Shown here piece by piece: positions 11,693 through 22,290 of a DNA stretch of 64,000 nt; within the stretch, counting starts at the first letter, position 1, and every line of letters begins with the position of its first letter. The notes under the pieces are model-generated. The model made no database searches. It saw nothing but the letters and a program-made list of their open reading frames with translations, and was not told where the DNA came from. A program made the position numbers and the translations under genes. Source of the DNA: Umbelopsis ramanniana AG (Eukaryota > Mucoromycota > Umbelopsidomycetes > Umbelopsidales > Umbelopsidaceae). The stretch spans positions 62,001 through 126,000 of the forward strand of contig NW_026252137.1 in the NCBI RefSeq assembly GCF_025399195.1, in the 5' to 3' direction.

Positions 11693-12560
11693 CTATCCAT
11701 AGCGAATACCAGCATAGAAACCAACCATGAAAGATGATTTAAATTGCAAATTATGGGTCAAAAACCCAGTAAATGTACCCCATTTGCGCTTGAGATCGGC
11801 TTTGCTGACTCGGCCGTCCCGATCAGCATCCAATCCTCCTCGCCAATTATTTTCAATCGCTTCCCAGTGCACTGACACAAATCCTTTTGAAGAGCAGTAC
11901 TAAATTTTGGTCCCGACGCAAGGGAGGAGTTAATTAAAAACTTCCACATCACGTCATAGGAGATGGTCTTGCCTTACCTGAAGAAAAACAAAGCCCACAC
12001 CAACCATCAAGGCAAACAGCTTTCCAACTTTTTTAATCAAGTACCCAGTGCATACTCCAAGAAAGCCTCCAAACGTGAGCTCGCCGGTGTGTAGTAAAGA
12101 TTTGGCCGCGCCTTTGTCTCTGTTTCCAACATTAGTAGAAGGGTCAAACGGCTCCTGAACCGGGCTGGCAAACGCTGTAAAGGAACATAAGTATCATGAC
12201 AGCGTACCAATGTGTGAATTGCGGCTGTTTACCAACCTTGGCACAACACCGGCTTCTTCATAGCCAGCGGGGTAGCAGTAGCAGCCATGACCATGGCCAA
12301 TATGGTCGAACTGGACGCTGGTACTACTGACTTGGAGAGCACCCATGACTTTGGCAACTGTGTTGTTTTTTGTGTTATCGTGCGGCGACTTATGGCTGTT
12401 GACAGTTGGTTAGTGGGAAGCGTGAGATATATGACATAATAGTAAAAGAGAAAATAAAAGTACCGGCAATTGGCATAGCTCTAGGAGCCACGCTGACTGA
12501 AGACATTGAGCTTCGGCAAAGAATGGACGTTCCCAGCGGTCGGAAAGCTGTACGAAGCAT
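11693..12560 (-). CDS. FUN14-family mitochondrial membrane protein
   Basis: Exons 12560-12464, 12395-12237, 12174-11978 and 11899-11693 give 219 aa. The last two exons carry the FUN14 domain: GELTFGGFLGVCTGYLIKK, then FALMVGVGFVFLQ, then a tail ending FMVGFYAGIRYG, with two or three Gly-rich membrane segments. An EF-hand-like loop DADRDGRVSKAD sits in between, as is common in fungal and plant members. The first two exons add an Arg/Ser-rich, acid-free presequence starting MLRTAFRPLGTS that looks like a mitochondrial import signal. A gene model starting only at 12294 would miss it. An upstream in-frame ATG at 12638 would add 26 residues. FUN14 proteins sit in mitochondrial membranes; animal FUNDC1 is a mitophagy receptor, but the N-terminal LIR region is not evident here. 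Confidence 0.88.
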
Positions 12561-12638
12561 ACTGAGGGCAAGACGAGAGAAAAGGTATGCCGTGTCGATG
12601 ACCCGCTTGCCGGTCGCCAATATACGAACACCAGGCAT

Positions 12639-13198
12639 GAATACAGTCACAAATCACGGGATTTCATCGGCTTTTTTTGAGTGCCTGGTCTTGAAGTTCA
12701 CCACTCATGAGCAGTTTAGCTTTGACCAGTGAGATGGTATTTACGAAGACTTCTGAAATAAGCTATCAGGACCCATCATTTCTAAAAATAAACACCATCG
12801 CATTGCACGTACTCAATTCTGCTTATAAGTCTTGAGAGGAAAACGTCACCGAAGCTTGCATCTGTGTCTACTAAAACTTGACCCACCTACTGAAAGTAAG
12901 CGAAAGTACAAACACTATTGAAGTTGGGTGATGTATGACAGTAGGAAGGCTTCACCAGCCTCCATATAAGTTATTATTCACTGTCGAAGGATACACCGCG
13001 TCATAGTAGCCTACTTTTATCACTTCTGAGGATGTATATGCTGCTGATTTTTAATGAAACTTATGTGATATTGAATTTGACTTGTCTAATAGTTAGTTAT
13101 TACGGGAAATAAATCATAAGGTCGACAAACAAATGGAGAGTGGGGAGTTATATGCATTGAGTGCTAGCAAGGTTATTGATGAAGGACGTGCTTGGCAC
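12639..13198. other. Intergenic between Sfh5 and FUN14 genes
   Basis: AT-rich spacer between two minus-strand genes. It holds the Sfh5 3' UTR and FUN14 promoter. No clear element is seen. Confidence 0.55.
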
Positions 13199-14406
13199 TC
13201 AGTCGACACCCAAAGTATCAGCTTCGGCCGTTTCGTCGTTTTGAAGAGGAGCCTCCTTCTCCTTTGTCTTTTCGTCATGGTTAGCGAGCTCTGGAACCAC
13301 AGAGTCACCACCGTATTGCTTTGGAAGATTTTCCTTGCTAATCTGTTGAAGCAAGCTCTCTGAAGCCTCGGAGCTGTACAAAAATATGAGTATGTTTGCA
13401 CACATGGAAACATTAGATATTTCAACTTACCTAGAGCAGATAACAAACTTCTTGACAGTGTTCTCAGACAACAGAGGGCGGACAAGCTTAAAGATCATAC
13501 TTCCCCAAGAAGGAACATTGACAAAGAATTTCTTGGCCTAATAGAACATCATAAGTGAATGGCATGCATGGCAAAAATTCGTAATGAAAGCGTCCTTACC
13601 AGGACTTCAGGGTAGTTATCTTGCATAATTTTGATAATTTCCTTTGTCGCTTGCTTGGATTTAGGAGTGCGTGAGCCGAAAACACTGACACCAAGGTAAT
13701 CGTGGACTTGAACCATGGAATCGACATTGACAAAGTCAATATGTTGCATGCCCTTTTCCATAAGCTGAACTCTCCAACGAACAAAGCTAGTAAATTGAAA
13801 AATGAGTCTCTGCTCAAACGATATAGATAAATCTGTGGAGACTTACTTCTCAACATCACCAAAAACAGCTTCCAGATCGATATCTCCTCCATACAAGTTA
13901 TAGGTCACAACGCGGCCCTCCTTATCAGTCTTGTGAACAAAGCCAACACGGCCAAGGACACTTTCGTCAAAGGATTCTTGCAAGACATGGTCAGCTTTGA
14001 ACTTTGCACGCCAAATAAGACAGTCTGCAAGCATGATGGAGGCTTCCTTGACATCCAAATTTCTAGGCACGATAACAGATAAAAGTCGGCTCGTTAAAAC
14101 GCCTGGGACAACTGCGATAGAGTTATCCTTCTTTTGACGCAAAGAGCGAAATCTCGTAGCTCTCAAGTAAAAGGTAGGAGTGATTAACGAGAAATGTTAC
14201 CTGGCACGTAAGAATTTGACAAGCACAACGTCCACACGCTCATCTTCACCTTCGGCTGTCAATGGGACGCCCCACAGCGTACTGAGAGGTGCCTCGTCAG
14301 TAGCGGGAGCTGTAGCCTTGAGGAGTTCGGGCAACTGGGACTTGAGTTCCTGAACTGCCTTTTTTTCTTCTTCGGTGAAGGCCTGGACAAATTTATTTTG
14401 ACTCAT
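13199..14406 (-). CDS. SFH5: Sec14-like protein, Sfh5 type
   Basis: Five exons (14406-14201, 14062-13847, 13786-13600, 13537-13431, 13373-13199) give 296 aa. The order CRAL-TRIO N-terminal helices, then CRAL-TRIO lipid-binding domain, matches Sfh5. Diagnostic strings seen are TLWGVPL, VTYNLYGG, FVRWRVQLMEKG, VHDYLGVSVFG and AKKFFVNVPSWG, which parallel yeast Sfh5 almost block for block. The His169-Asp-Tyr171 triplet corresponds to the His/Tyr pair that coordinates heme in yeast Sfh5, so heme binding may be conserved. The C-terminal about 40 residues are acidic/Lys-rich and probably disordered. The role is phosphoinositide transfer or heme handling at ER/plasma membrane, inferred from the family. 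Confidence 0.92.
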
Positions 14407-14698
14407 TCTAGAATGACAATGGGGAAAGTACAAAGTAGAATGTTTGAAGCACCCGATTGCGAAAATCTCCGATATGACTTTGCAACATGTCCTTTGCGCG
14501 TAATAATAGCAGTTTTGAAAAAAAAAAAAATTGAAAACTTTGCTTTTTATTGAACTTCTCTTGAGGTTCTTCTCGAATACTATGTTCTCCAAGCCTACAT
14601 TCTAAAACTAGTTGTTTTTCTTCTACTAAGACCTATCGTCTAGGCGTTTTTTTTTTTTTTGACCAAAAATGATATCGGTTGGATGATATACGGCACCT

Positions 14699-16866
14699 CT
14701 ACAAACTTGACTTTTCGTCTTCTGCTGCCTTCAATCTCCACATGTGTTTGGGTATGGTTTGGATCTTCAAGATGGCAGGCTTCACAAAGAGCACAAGGAG
14801 AGTAATGCCGAGTAAGACGCAAAGGCTGCCAGCATAATAGTATCCATCTTGTTGGTTTATGCAGGTTCCTCCCAACTTCTGACAGGCGATTTTGGCAGCT
14901 TCGGTCATGCACGACATCTCTGATCCATCAGCGTTAGGTACACTGCACGTAGTGACAGTAAACTTGTCCACCGCTTCCAAGACAAAAAACTTGGGCCAGG
15001 TTCCACCAAAGTTGCTGAACGTGTTCAGAAGCTGGAAACAGAGCGGATTAATAATCTCGTTCACGGACTTTTTTCAAAAGAGGTTGAACCATTATGTAAA
15101 ATGGTGTACTTCACTGCGTACACCATTTTTGTTTCAATGCATAGCATATTGAACTTACCGTCATGTATGTACCTCCAATCAAAGGATCAGCTACGCTAGT
15201 CATGAAGGCAGAGATACTGACGAATTGTACAGTAGACATGAAGGAGCTGAGCACAGTGGATAACATGATGACACAAAAGTAGAAAAGTGAGATAGATTGG
15301 CCCTCAGGGTAAAAGTATACGACTAGCATGCCCAGAACAGCGCAGGTCAAACGGCCATAGAAAGCGTAAAGCCACTAAAACGAGGATATTAGCTCACAGT
15401 GGTAACGGGGTATAGCAAGTATACTACATACAGGTCTCAACGGCTTGGGTCCGCTACTCCATTTCGCAGCATAGTATCCAAAAACGATTTGGAATGGGAA
15501 GTCCAAAAGCGCGGCCAGCGCAAGATCTTCTTTCGAAAACCCTTTCTCCAAAAGTTTCAAAGCAGTAACGCCTTCATTGCAGATGAATCCAATCTTGGCT
15601 ACCAATAGGATAGTAACAAAAGATTTCATATCTAAGAGTGGAGGGACGGGATATGAGCTTCTCAAGCTTCAATGGATGATTGAACCAACGGTATACTTTA
15701 CGTGGTAATTTGCAAATTTTCCAGATAGTATGGTAGACACCTCTAATGCCTAAAAGATCTTCGTCTGAGGTGGATTGACGCTGAATATTGGAGAGGCATA
15801 AGCGACTGCGCTCAAGGACCGCGAATTCAGTCGCCAGACACTTACCTCAGTTTTCACAATGAGTAACCAAGCGGTAATAAGCAGGTACATCACACTCCAA
15901 AAAATCATATAGGTGCCAAGTGGCATGACCCCAACTTCAGCAACATTTTCAGCTGAGCGCAAGTACTTGTTACTGAATTCGGCTGAATTGAGCGCCAAGA
16001 ACACAGTGAAGGACAGGAAATAGCCGGTATTCAAACCAATGGTCTGAGCAGTGGAAGCATAGGACAAACTATCCTTTGACAACAGGGTCAATGCCCATCC
16101 ATCTACGGCGATATCTGTAAAGGAGGCATTTAATCAAAGGGGTTCATTGCAGACGGGAATGTTTGGCAGTAAAGCGTCGTTTTGCTTTTTACCTTGTGTC
16201 GCGCAAAAGAATATGGTGACCAAGAAAAGAGTGGTAATGAAGTAGATATTGATGTTATCCTGTATGAATAAACGTCGGATACGCTGTTAGTTCCCCAACA
16301 AATGAGGTTTGCTTCTGAAGAATGCGCTGGCTTACCTCAGCCATAATGGCATCAATATGCCATCCCAACGCCAAAAACAGTATTCCCGTCAGCGTTTGGA
16401 TAGGAATGATCCAAGACTTTCGACGGCCCAGCTCAGGCCAGTAAATAGCGTCGACAATAGGAGACCATAACAGTTTTAGAGAGTATGGCCATGAAGAGAG
16501 AGAAAAGATGGCAATCTCAGAATACGACATCTTGGCTTTCAATAAGAATGGTATGGATCCGAAGGAGAGGCCAACAGGAATGCCCTGGAGTAGATACAAG
16601 ACGATGAGCAACATGAAGTTGGGGACATCATTTGGAGAGAGGGATTGCGGTCGGTCAGATGGTTTCGAGTCGCTATTGGAGTTGAAGTCTCCCATCTCCT
16701 GTCGGTCATCATCCGTGGTTTGAAGGACATGGTCGCGCTTGCGAACATGTACAGAATCGGGAGATGGATCTAGCATTGATGTTTGTGCAAGACCCTTTCT
16801 GTGAACCACACCGTTGCGGTGATCAGGAGAAGGCTTATTTGTGGAGGAGACGTCAGAGGTGGTCAT
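14699..16866 (-). CDS. Acetyl-CoA transporter, SLC33A1/AT-1 family
   Basis: Seven exons (16866-16336, 16259-16193, 16114-15846, 15780-15702, 15631-15432, 15374-15159, 15031-14699) give 564 aa. After a roughly 85-residue polar cytosolic N-terminus come 11-12 membrane segments with family signatures: LYLLQGIPVGLSFGSIPFLL, SLKLLWSPIVDA, GRRKSWIIPIQ, VDGWALTLLS, GLNTGYFLSF and ADPLIGGTYMTLLNTFSNFG. SLC33A1 imports acetyl-CoA into the ER lumen for protein and ganglioside acetylation in animals; yeast YBR220C is the fungal homolog of unknown detail. An apparent upstream Met is a TTG; the ATG at 16866 is used. Confidence 0.93.
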
Positions 16867-17164
16867 GTCCAACTATTTTTTTTTTTTCTTTAATGAAATA
16901 TGAATGAACAGCAGAAAAGAGAATGCTGCAAGCGAGGCTGATCAGTTCAACTGGACACGGTTGCTCCACGTCAAAGGGCTGCGGAACGGAGAGACTGAAA
17001 ATGCCAGTCAATAAAAGAAGTTCTTTTTTTTGTTTCGCCCTTTGTCAGTTCTTTTCCGTCAAACATTTCCATTGCAGCCAGTAGGAATGCACCACCTAGA
17101 TGAATTTTTGGTTGGGACGTTTATTGTTACCTTCAAAGAAAAAAAAAATACAAAGGGGACCCAA

Positions 17165-18819
17165 TCACTCTTGGACGTCCATTCCATGTCTCTCAAGGTT
17201 ATCTTGTACTGACATACCACGAGTCAGTTCGCTAAAAGGTAAGTTGGGGTGAGTGGGAGGGTTACCAAAAGTACGTTGAACAATGGTAGGCGGTGGCTCG
17301 TTGGGAGGAATGGCTGTATTGGGTGGTTCGGCGGTTACGGCAGGTGTGGTGGCTCTTTCCATTCCAATAGGTTGTTCATTGATGGCTATGACTGGTTCAG
17401 TCGTTGTTTGTGGATTTTCACTTGGTTCTTCAATTGGGGTGGATACACCAGTAGATGCTTGCGCATTGAAGTGCGATGATGATGTGTGAGTTCGTTCAAC
17501 ACACCACCACCTATGCCCTTCACTCCAAGCTTTTGATTGACATTGTTTACTACAATACTTGGCCTTACGACTACAATGGAAGGGTCAGAAAAAGTCGGAG
17601 CAGTATTTGTCATCATGAAGAAGATAAAAACGTACCATCGTCGACATTTTGCGAACTCTCGAGGGTAACGTTCCCATCGACCGCATTGCATAAAAGCACA
17701 TTGTCGAACACCACCACGGCTCTCATCCTTTCGACAAGCATTGCGCATGATCACGCCAGCCCAATATTGAATGGCAGGTGGATGAAGTCGATGCGTGAAC
17801 TTTTCAACCAGGGAAAAGACGTTACAAGGAGCATGTTCATGAAAATGGGTTCGAAGGTGTGGGTATTTGGAAATATATGCAAGAAGTTGAAGTGAAAGAA
17901 GTATGTCTTCATCGCGATGAAGTGGCGCATCGGTCGACAATGCATCTAAAAGTGGTATCGTATTGTTGGTAGTAGATTGGGGTTGGATCGGAGTTGGCGT
18001 ACTTCGCAGTGGGAAGGTCGTTCTTCTTGCTGACGAGGAGGATGGCGGAGACAGATTGGGCCGGGATTCCATCCACAGGTTGGTGCCATTGATAACTTGG
18101 TCTCCTCTAGGATGTTCATTCGCTGCGTAATCGCCCACATCATGGTTGGTTCGATCGATTGGGTATACATCGGAAGGGCTGGTAAACGTGGTAGCTAGTG
18201 GTCGCATGAGGTTAGGTTGCGAGGGCGATCTATTCTCATTTTCAGCAAAATTGCGTCTTGGATCGGCATTCATGGGTGTAAATAACGGCCGTGAGGGGTG
18301 AATGGGTGTAGATCGAGTATGAGAAGGATGCAAAGATAAAGGATCCACTTCGGATGTAGTGCTGTCACCACTTGCTCCTGGTTGTTGTTGAAACAGGAGT
18401 TTACACTTCTCCTTCTCCATCTTGACTTGCTCCATGGTCTTGAAAAAATTGTCTAGCACAGCAACAATGACAGGGATCATACCGGCTTGAACAACCCGTG
18501 TCCTTATTTGCTCAGACCCACGGACTCCAACATTGACAACGCACTGGAAGGCAAGACTCCACTTCCACATACTTTTGCGATCACCAGGTTTAATCGAGCC
18601 AGCCGAATGAAGAATTCGCACAAGTCTTTCCAGACCGCCATCCAATACCAGTATTTCTCTTATTCGTGGTGATGTCGAGGTCATGTAAGTCAAGTGTGTC
18701 AATGAGTTGATAAGTGGGAGAATGGCGGTACAGTCCAATGCTCGTCGATCATACAATGTCGATGTGATGACTACAGCCGCTCTATTCTGAGCTGGTAGAG
18801 AGAAATTGGGTTCTCGCAT
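17165..18819 (-). CDS. Mub1/SamB-type MYND zinc-finger protein
   Basis: Two exons (18819-17636, 17570-17165) give 529 aa. Residues 1-150 are helical and ARM-like, followed by a long Ser/Pro-rich linker, a second helical block (about 310-365), then a C-terminal MYND finger. The finger cysteines are split by the intron: CAFMQC, then AKCRRC, then KYCSKQCQ and GHRWWC. The tail after the finger is Pro/Thr-rich. Yeast Mub1 works with Ubr2 and Rad6 to ubiquitinate Rpn4; Aspergillus SamB affects hyphal morphogenesis. The layout (long N-terminal body, single C-terminal MYND) matches this family. A read-through of the intron would hide the finger. Confidence 0.88.
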
Positions 18820-20154
18820 GGTTGTATGGAATGGGCAGGAGCAAGATTCTCGGCGTAGGTAAAAAAAATAAAAATAAAAAGTATATATGTAAACGTATCC
18901 CCACTGCAAAGGGTTGGGGATTGGACTGAGCTTGGTCAGTGATGATCTTGGGTCAGAAAATCACAACAACTGTTTCGAAACGTTTTCAAACCGGTTTTGT
19001 TATTGTTTCTTAAAATGAAAGAGCCAATCGTAACCCAAAGTGACAGCCAATGAAGTGAAACTTTTTGTTCCCAGTGAACCAATTAAAGCGCCAGTTGCCT
19101 TGGTTGTTTGTAAAGCCCACTTTTTTTTTTAGAACAAGATAGGTGTAATTTAAGGTGTGAAGAAAGAAGATTGAGTTATGATGAGCTCTAAAAGATCAAT
19201 GATTCACTATCCTACATTGTGTTCGCTCATATCTCTTCCCTCAGAATTTGGATTTTTGAATATAGGTCGGTCGTTTTTAATTCATGAAAGCGTCATGGTC
19301 TGATCTGTAACGCCTTTGTATAAAACAACTTATGATTTGTAAAGTAACGAAAGATTTTTTTGATCGGTTGTCTCAGGTTCGGCCGTTGGTATGACAAACG
19401 CCATTATGACACATTCTGAAGACCTTGAAAATTGGAGGCTTGAAGGGTTGGAATATTCTTTTTTGCAAGCCATGGTTCGCAGGAAAGTGTGACGTACCCA
19501 TATTGAGAAGGCTAACACATTCATCCATCGGCCGGGGTTTTGCCCGTGGTTACCGAGCTGGACAGAAGGGAACAAGCTACCAGTGGTTACAAGGCTACAT
19601 CCACATTAATATGAATTACTCACGTAATGACTTGATAATATTCCATTTGACAAAAAAGTCATACCACCCAGCCTGCTACACGGCAGTCACTCCTTAACCT
19701 CGGGTTTGGAAAACCATCACACAAAGGTATAAAATTAGATTGGGTGGCCTACTGAGGCACTTTATTGGTGATAGAAAAGGGCTCGACACATTCTCGGCTG
19801 CTTCGATGCTGACTGTTGCGGCTTTTTTGTTTTCTTAAAAAAAAAAGTTTCAATGGTTGTTCCCAGGCAGAGTGACCTACAACCTTTGTGACAGGTGCTG
19901 ACGGGACTTTCCAAAAAACGCAAACTCCACCATGGCTAAAAGAGGAGTGTGAAACTCAGGTTCCCCACATCGAAGTTTAACCACACAGAGGCCAAGCGAT
20001 GTTTATTTGGGGGACAAGGTAATATGCCTGATTGTCCTTGGATTCGGATCCCTTTTATAACCTTTTTTTTTCATATATAAATTTCCTTCCCTTTTTTTTT
20101 CTCTTTCTCACATTCTCACTCTCTCTTTACTTTTTATTGTCTTTGGTATTGTGT
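18820..20154. other. Divergent promoter region, MYND gene / G-alpha gene
   Basis: 1.3 kb without a supported gene. The last 60 bp before the G-alpha ATG are a CT-rich tract (about 20085-20150), typical of fungal core promoters. I see no tRNA or repeat. Confidence 0.6.
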
Positions 20155-21907
20155 ATGTCGTCACCTTCTGCACCCGCCACAGCAAAAAATGTTTACAGCC
20201 GCACATTGCCAACCCATATCTCAGTAGTGGATGAACGAGAGGCAAAACGGATAAGCAACGCGATAGACCGTCGGTTGGCTGCCGAACGGGCTGCGTTAGC
20301 CAAAGATCGCACTGCCAAACTTTTGATTCTAGGCAAGTGTCTATCATCATGAGCGCTCGCTTTGTATCCTGACTAAACCCTACTGACTTTTGTAGGTGCT
20401 GGTGAATCTGGAAAAACAACTGTAAGTGCCGGATGGAAATGTCGGCGTGAAGGAAACGGCGCTAATTTTACAGCACTATCAGGTACTCAAGCAGATTAAA
20501 ATCATACATGGTGAAGGATTCAATGTCGAGCGGGAGGAATATCGTAAAATCATCCGACAGAACGCTCTAACCGCCATTAGAGAGCTGTGTCTGTGCATGT
20601 TGCAACACAAAGCGACAGTCACATTTCCCATCAACCAGGAACATTTTGATTATTTATTGTCACTTGAAGGACCGGGAGAATCCACTTTTATGAATGGAAA
20701 GAAGTTTAGCAATCTTCTGCGAAGGCGCCAAAGTTCAGACGACGGCTCAGTCGATACTATTTTCCACCAAGCTGCGCCTTCCATAAAGGCTGTCTGGGGT
20801 GATCCCGCGGCTCAAGAAGTCTTTCAACGAGGGTTTGCAAAAAACATGCAAGATTCCGCTGCATCGTAAGTTGAAAAAGATAGTTTAGGTATAAGAAAAA
20901 AGACCCTTCTGTACTGACGGGGTTCACTTTGGGTCTGCAGATTTCTAGATGAAATAGATCGTCTGGCAGCCGACAAATACACCCCGACGGATGTGGATAT
21001 TCTACGGGCACGTGTGAGAACATTTGGCGTAACCGAGCATCAATTCAAGATAGAGCTGGTTACATATAGGTGAGGGCAAATGGGGCCTTATGGATATCCC
21101 CCATCCGACAAAGGCACTCATTCCAACCTCTTTTTACAACAGAATATTTGATGTTGGTGGCCAACGATCGCAAAGACAAGGCTGGGCGTAAGTCACTTTC
21201 TCCATCTGTCAGTGCGGGGTGGCGTACAAAGCAGGCATTTGGGCCATCTGGTCTTGCCTCTGCGAGGTCCTTTTCCTTTTTTGATCCGCGGCCCTTTGCC
21301 TAACCCACCGTTTTCCATTGTCCCACCTAGCCCTTATTTTGACGACTGCAGTGCTATCATCTTCGTTGCTGCTGTGTCAAGCTTCGATCAATACCTTGTG
21401 GAAGATCCGTCAGTGAATCGCCTGTACGATGCTCTGCAGCTGTTTGAATCCATTTGCAACCATCGACTCCTTCGTTCCACTTCCATCATCTTGTTCCTTA
21501 ATAAGATTGATGTTCTGAAGAGGAAATTGGCAAACGGCACTCGGTTGTCCTCTTACTTCAAGGATTATACAGGTGCGCTCGCCTCGCCGACAGAATGGCG
21601 GAGATTGACATCTGGATCCCATACTAACTCTATCTTCAAACCCCATCTCTCGCAGGTCCTAATGATTATCAGTACGTAACTTCGTACTTCCAGCACCTCT
21701 TCTTTTCTCAAAATAAGGTCCCTCAAAAGGAAATCTATTTGCATTTGACCCACGCCACTGTAAGTACTATCCCCACTCCTTTTTCCCGTCACACTTTGAA
21801 TAACTAAGGCCCATGGGATATAGGATACAAGACAAATGCGGGTCATTGTCTCAGCTGTGAATGTGATTGTGCAGAGGATGAACCTAAAAAACTCAGGATT
21901 GATGTGA
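20155..21907 (+). CDS. Heterotrimeric G protein alpha subunit, divergent
   Basis: Eight exons (20155-20332, 20396-20421, 20483-20865, 20941-21069, 21143-21187, 21331-21572, 21656-21759, 21824-21907) give 396 aa. All G motifs are present: P-loop GAGESGKT (60-67), helical domain, switch I Arg220/Thr223 in RARVRT, DVGGQR (242-247), NKID (311-314), and HATDT near the end. The C-terminal receptor-coupling tail is NLKNSGLM. The N-terminus (MSSPSAPATAK) lacks the Gly2 myristoylation signal, has no Cys in its first 20 residues, and the pertussis-toxin Cys at -4 is Ser. It therefore belongs to an expanded divergent class rather than a Gpa1/Gpa2 ortholog. Intron 1 uses a GC donor (GCAAGT). Confidence 0.93.
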
Positions 21908-22290
21908 GAGAGGATAATTGCCTCTCTACGATGAGCTTTCATCACTACTTTAGATCTATTTTTTCAATCCCCCTGCGCTGCCTTTACCCCCATAGTTATC
22001 TATACCATCCCAGTTTTTCCTACTTACCCGATAATGTCGTATTGCGCAATTTGTACTCATTCGTTTCCCACACATTATTACCGTAGTATATATAAATCAG
22101 TTACTTTGAAACTGCATCCAAGCTGGAAACTATTGTATTGGATGGTAAAAAAAAAAACGGATGTATGAAAGGCATACAGCTAGAAAGAAAAAAAAATGTA
22201 CAAAAAAAAAACGGAAATCTTCGAGTATGGTAACTTGCGAGATGGATGGGGGGTAATTGCGCAGACAGTGAGCCAACTGGGGTAAATTAC
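21908..22290. other. Convergent 3' spacer, G-alpha / TFIIF-alpha
   Basis: A-rich 3' flanks of two converging genes with several A-runs near 22148-22210. No gene is seen. Confidence 0.6.

Noticed and set aside
12406-12732. 108-codon plus ORF between FUN14 and Sfh5
   Set aside because: It starts with TTG, not ATG, and overlaps the spliced FUN14 leader exon on the other strand.
19425-19697. 90-codon plus ORF in the MYND/G-alpha intergenic region
   Set aside because: No family resemblance, atypical composition, and no splice-compatible partner exon.
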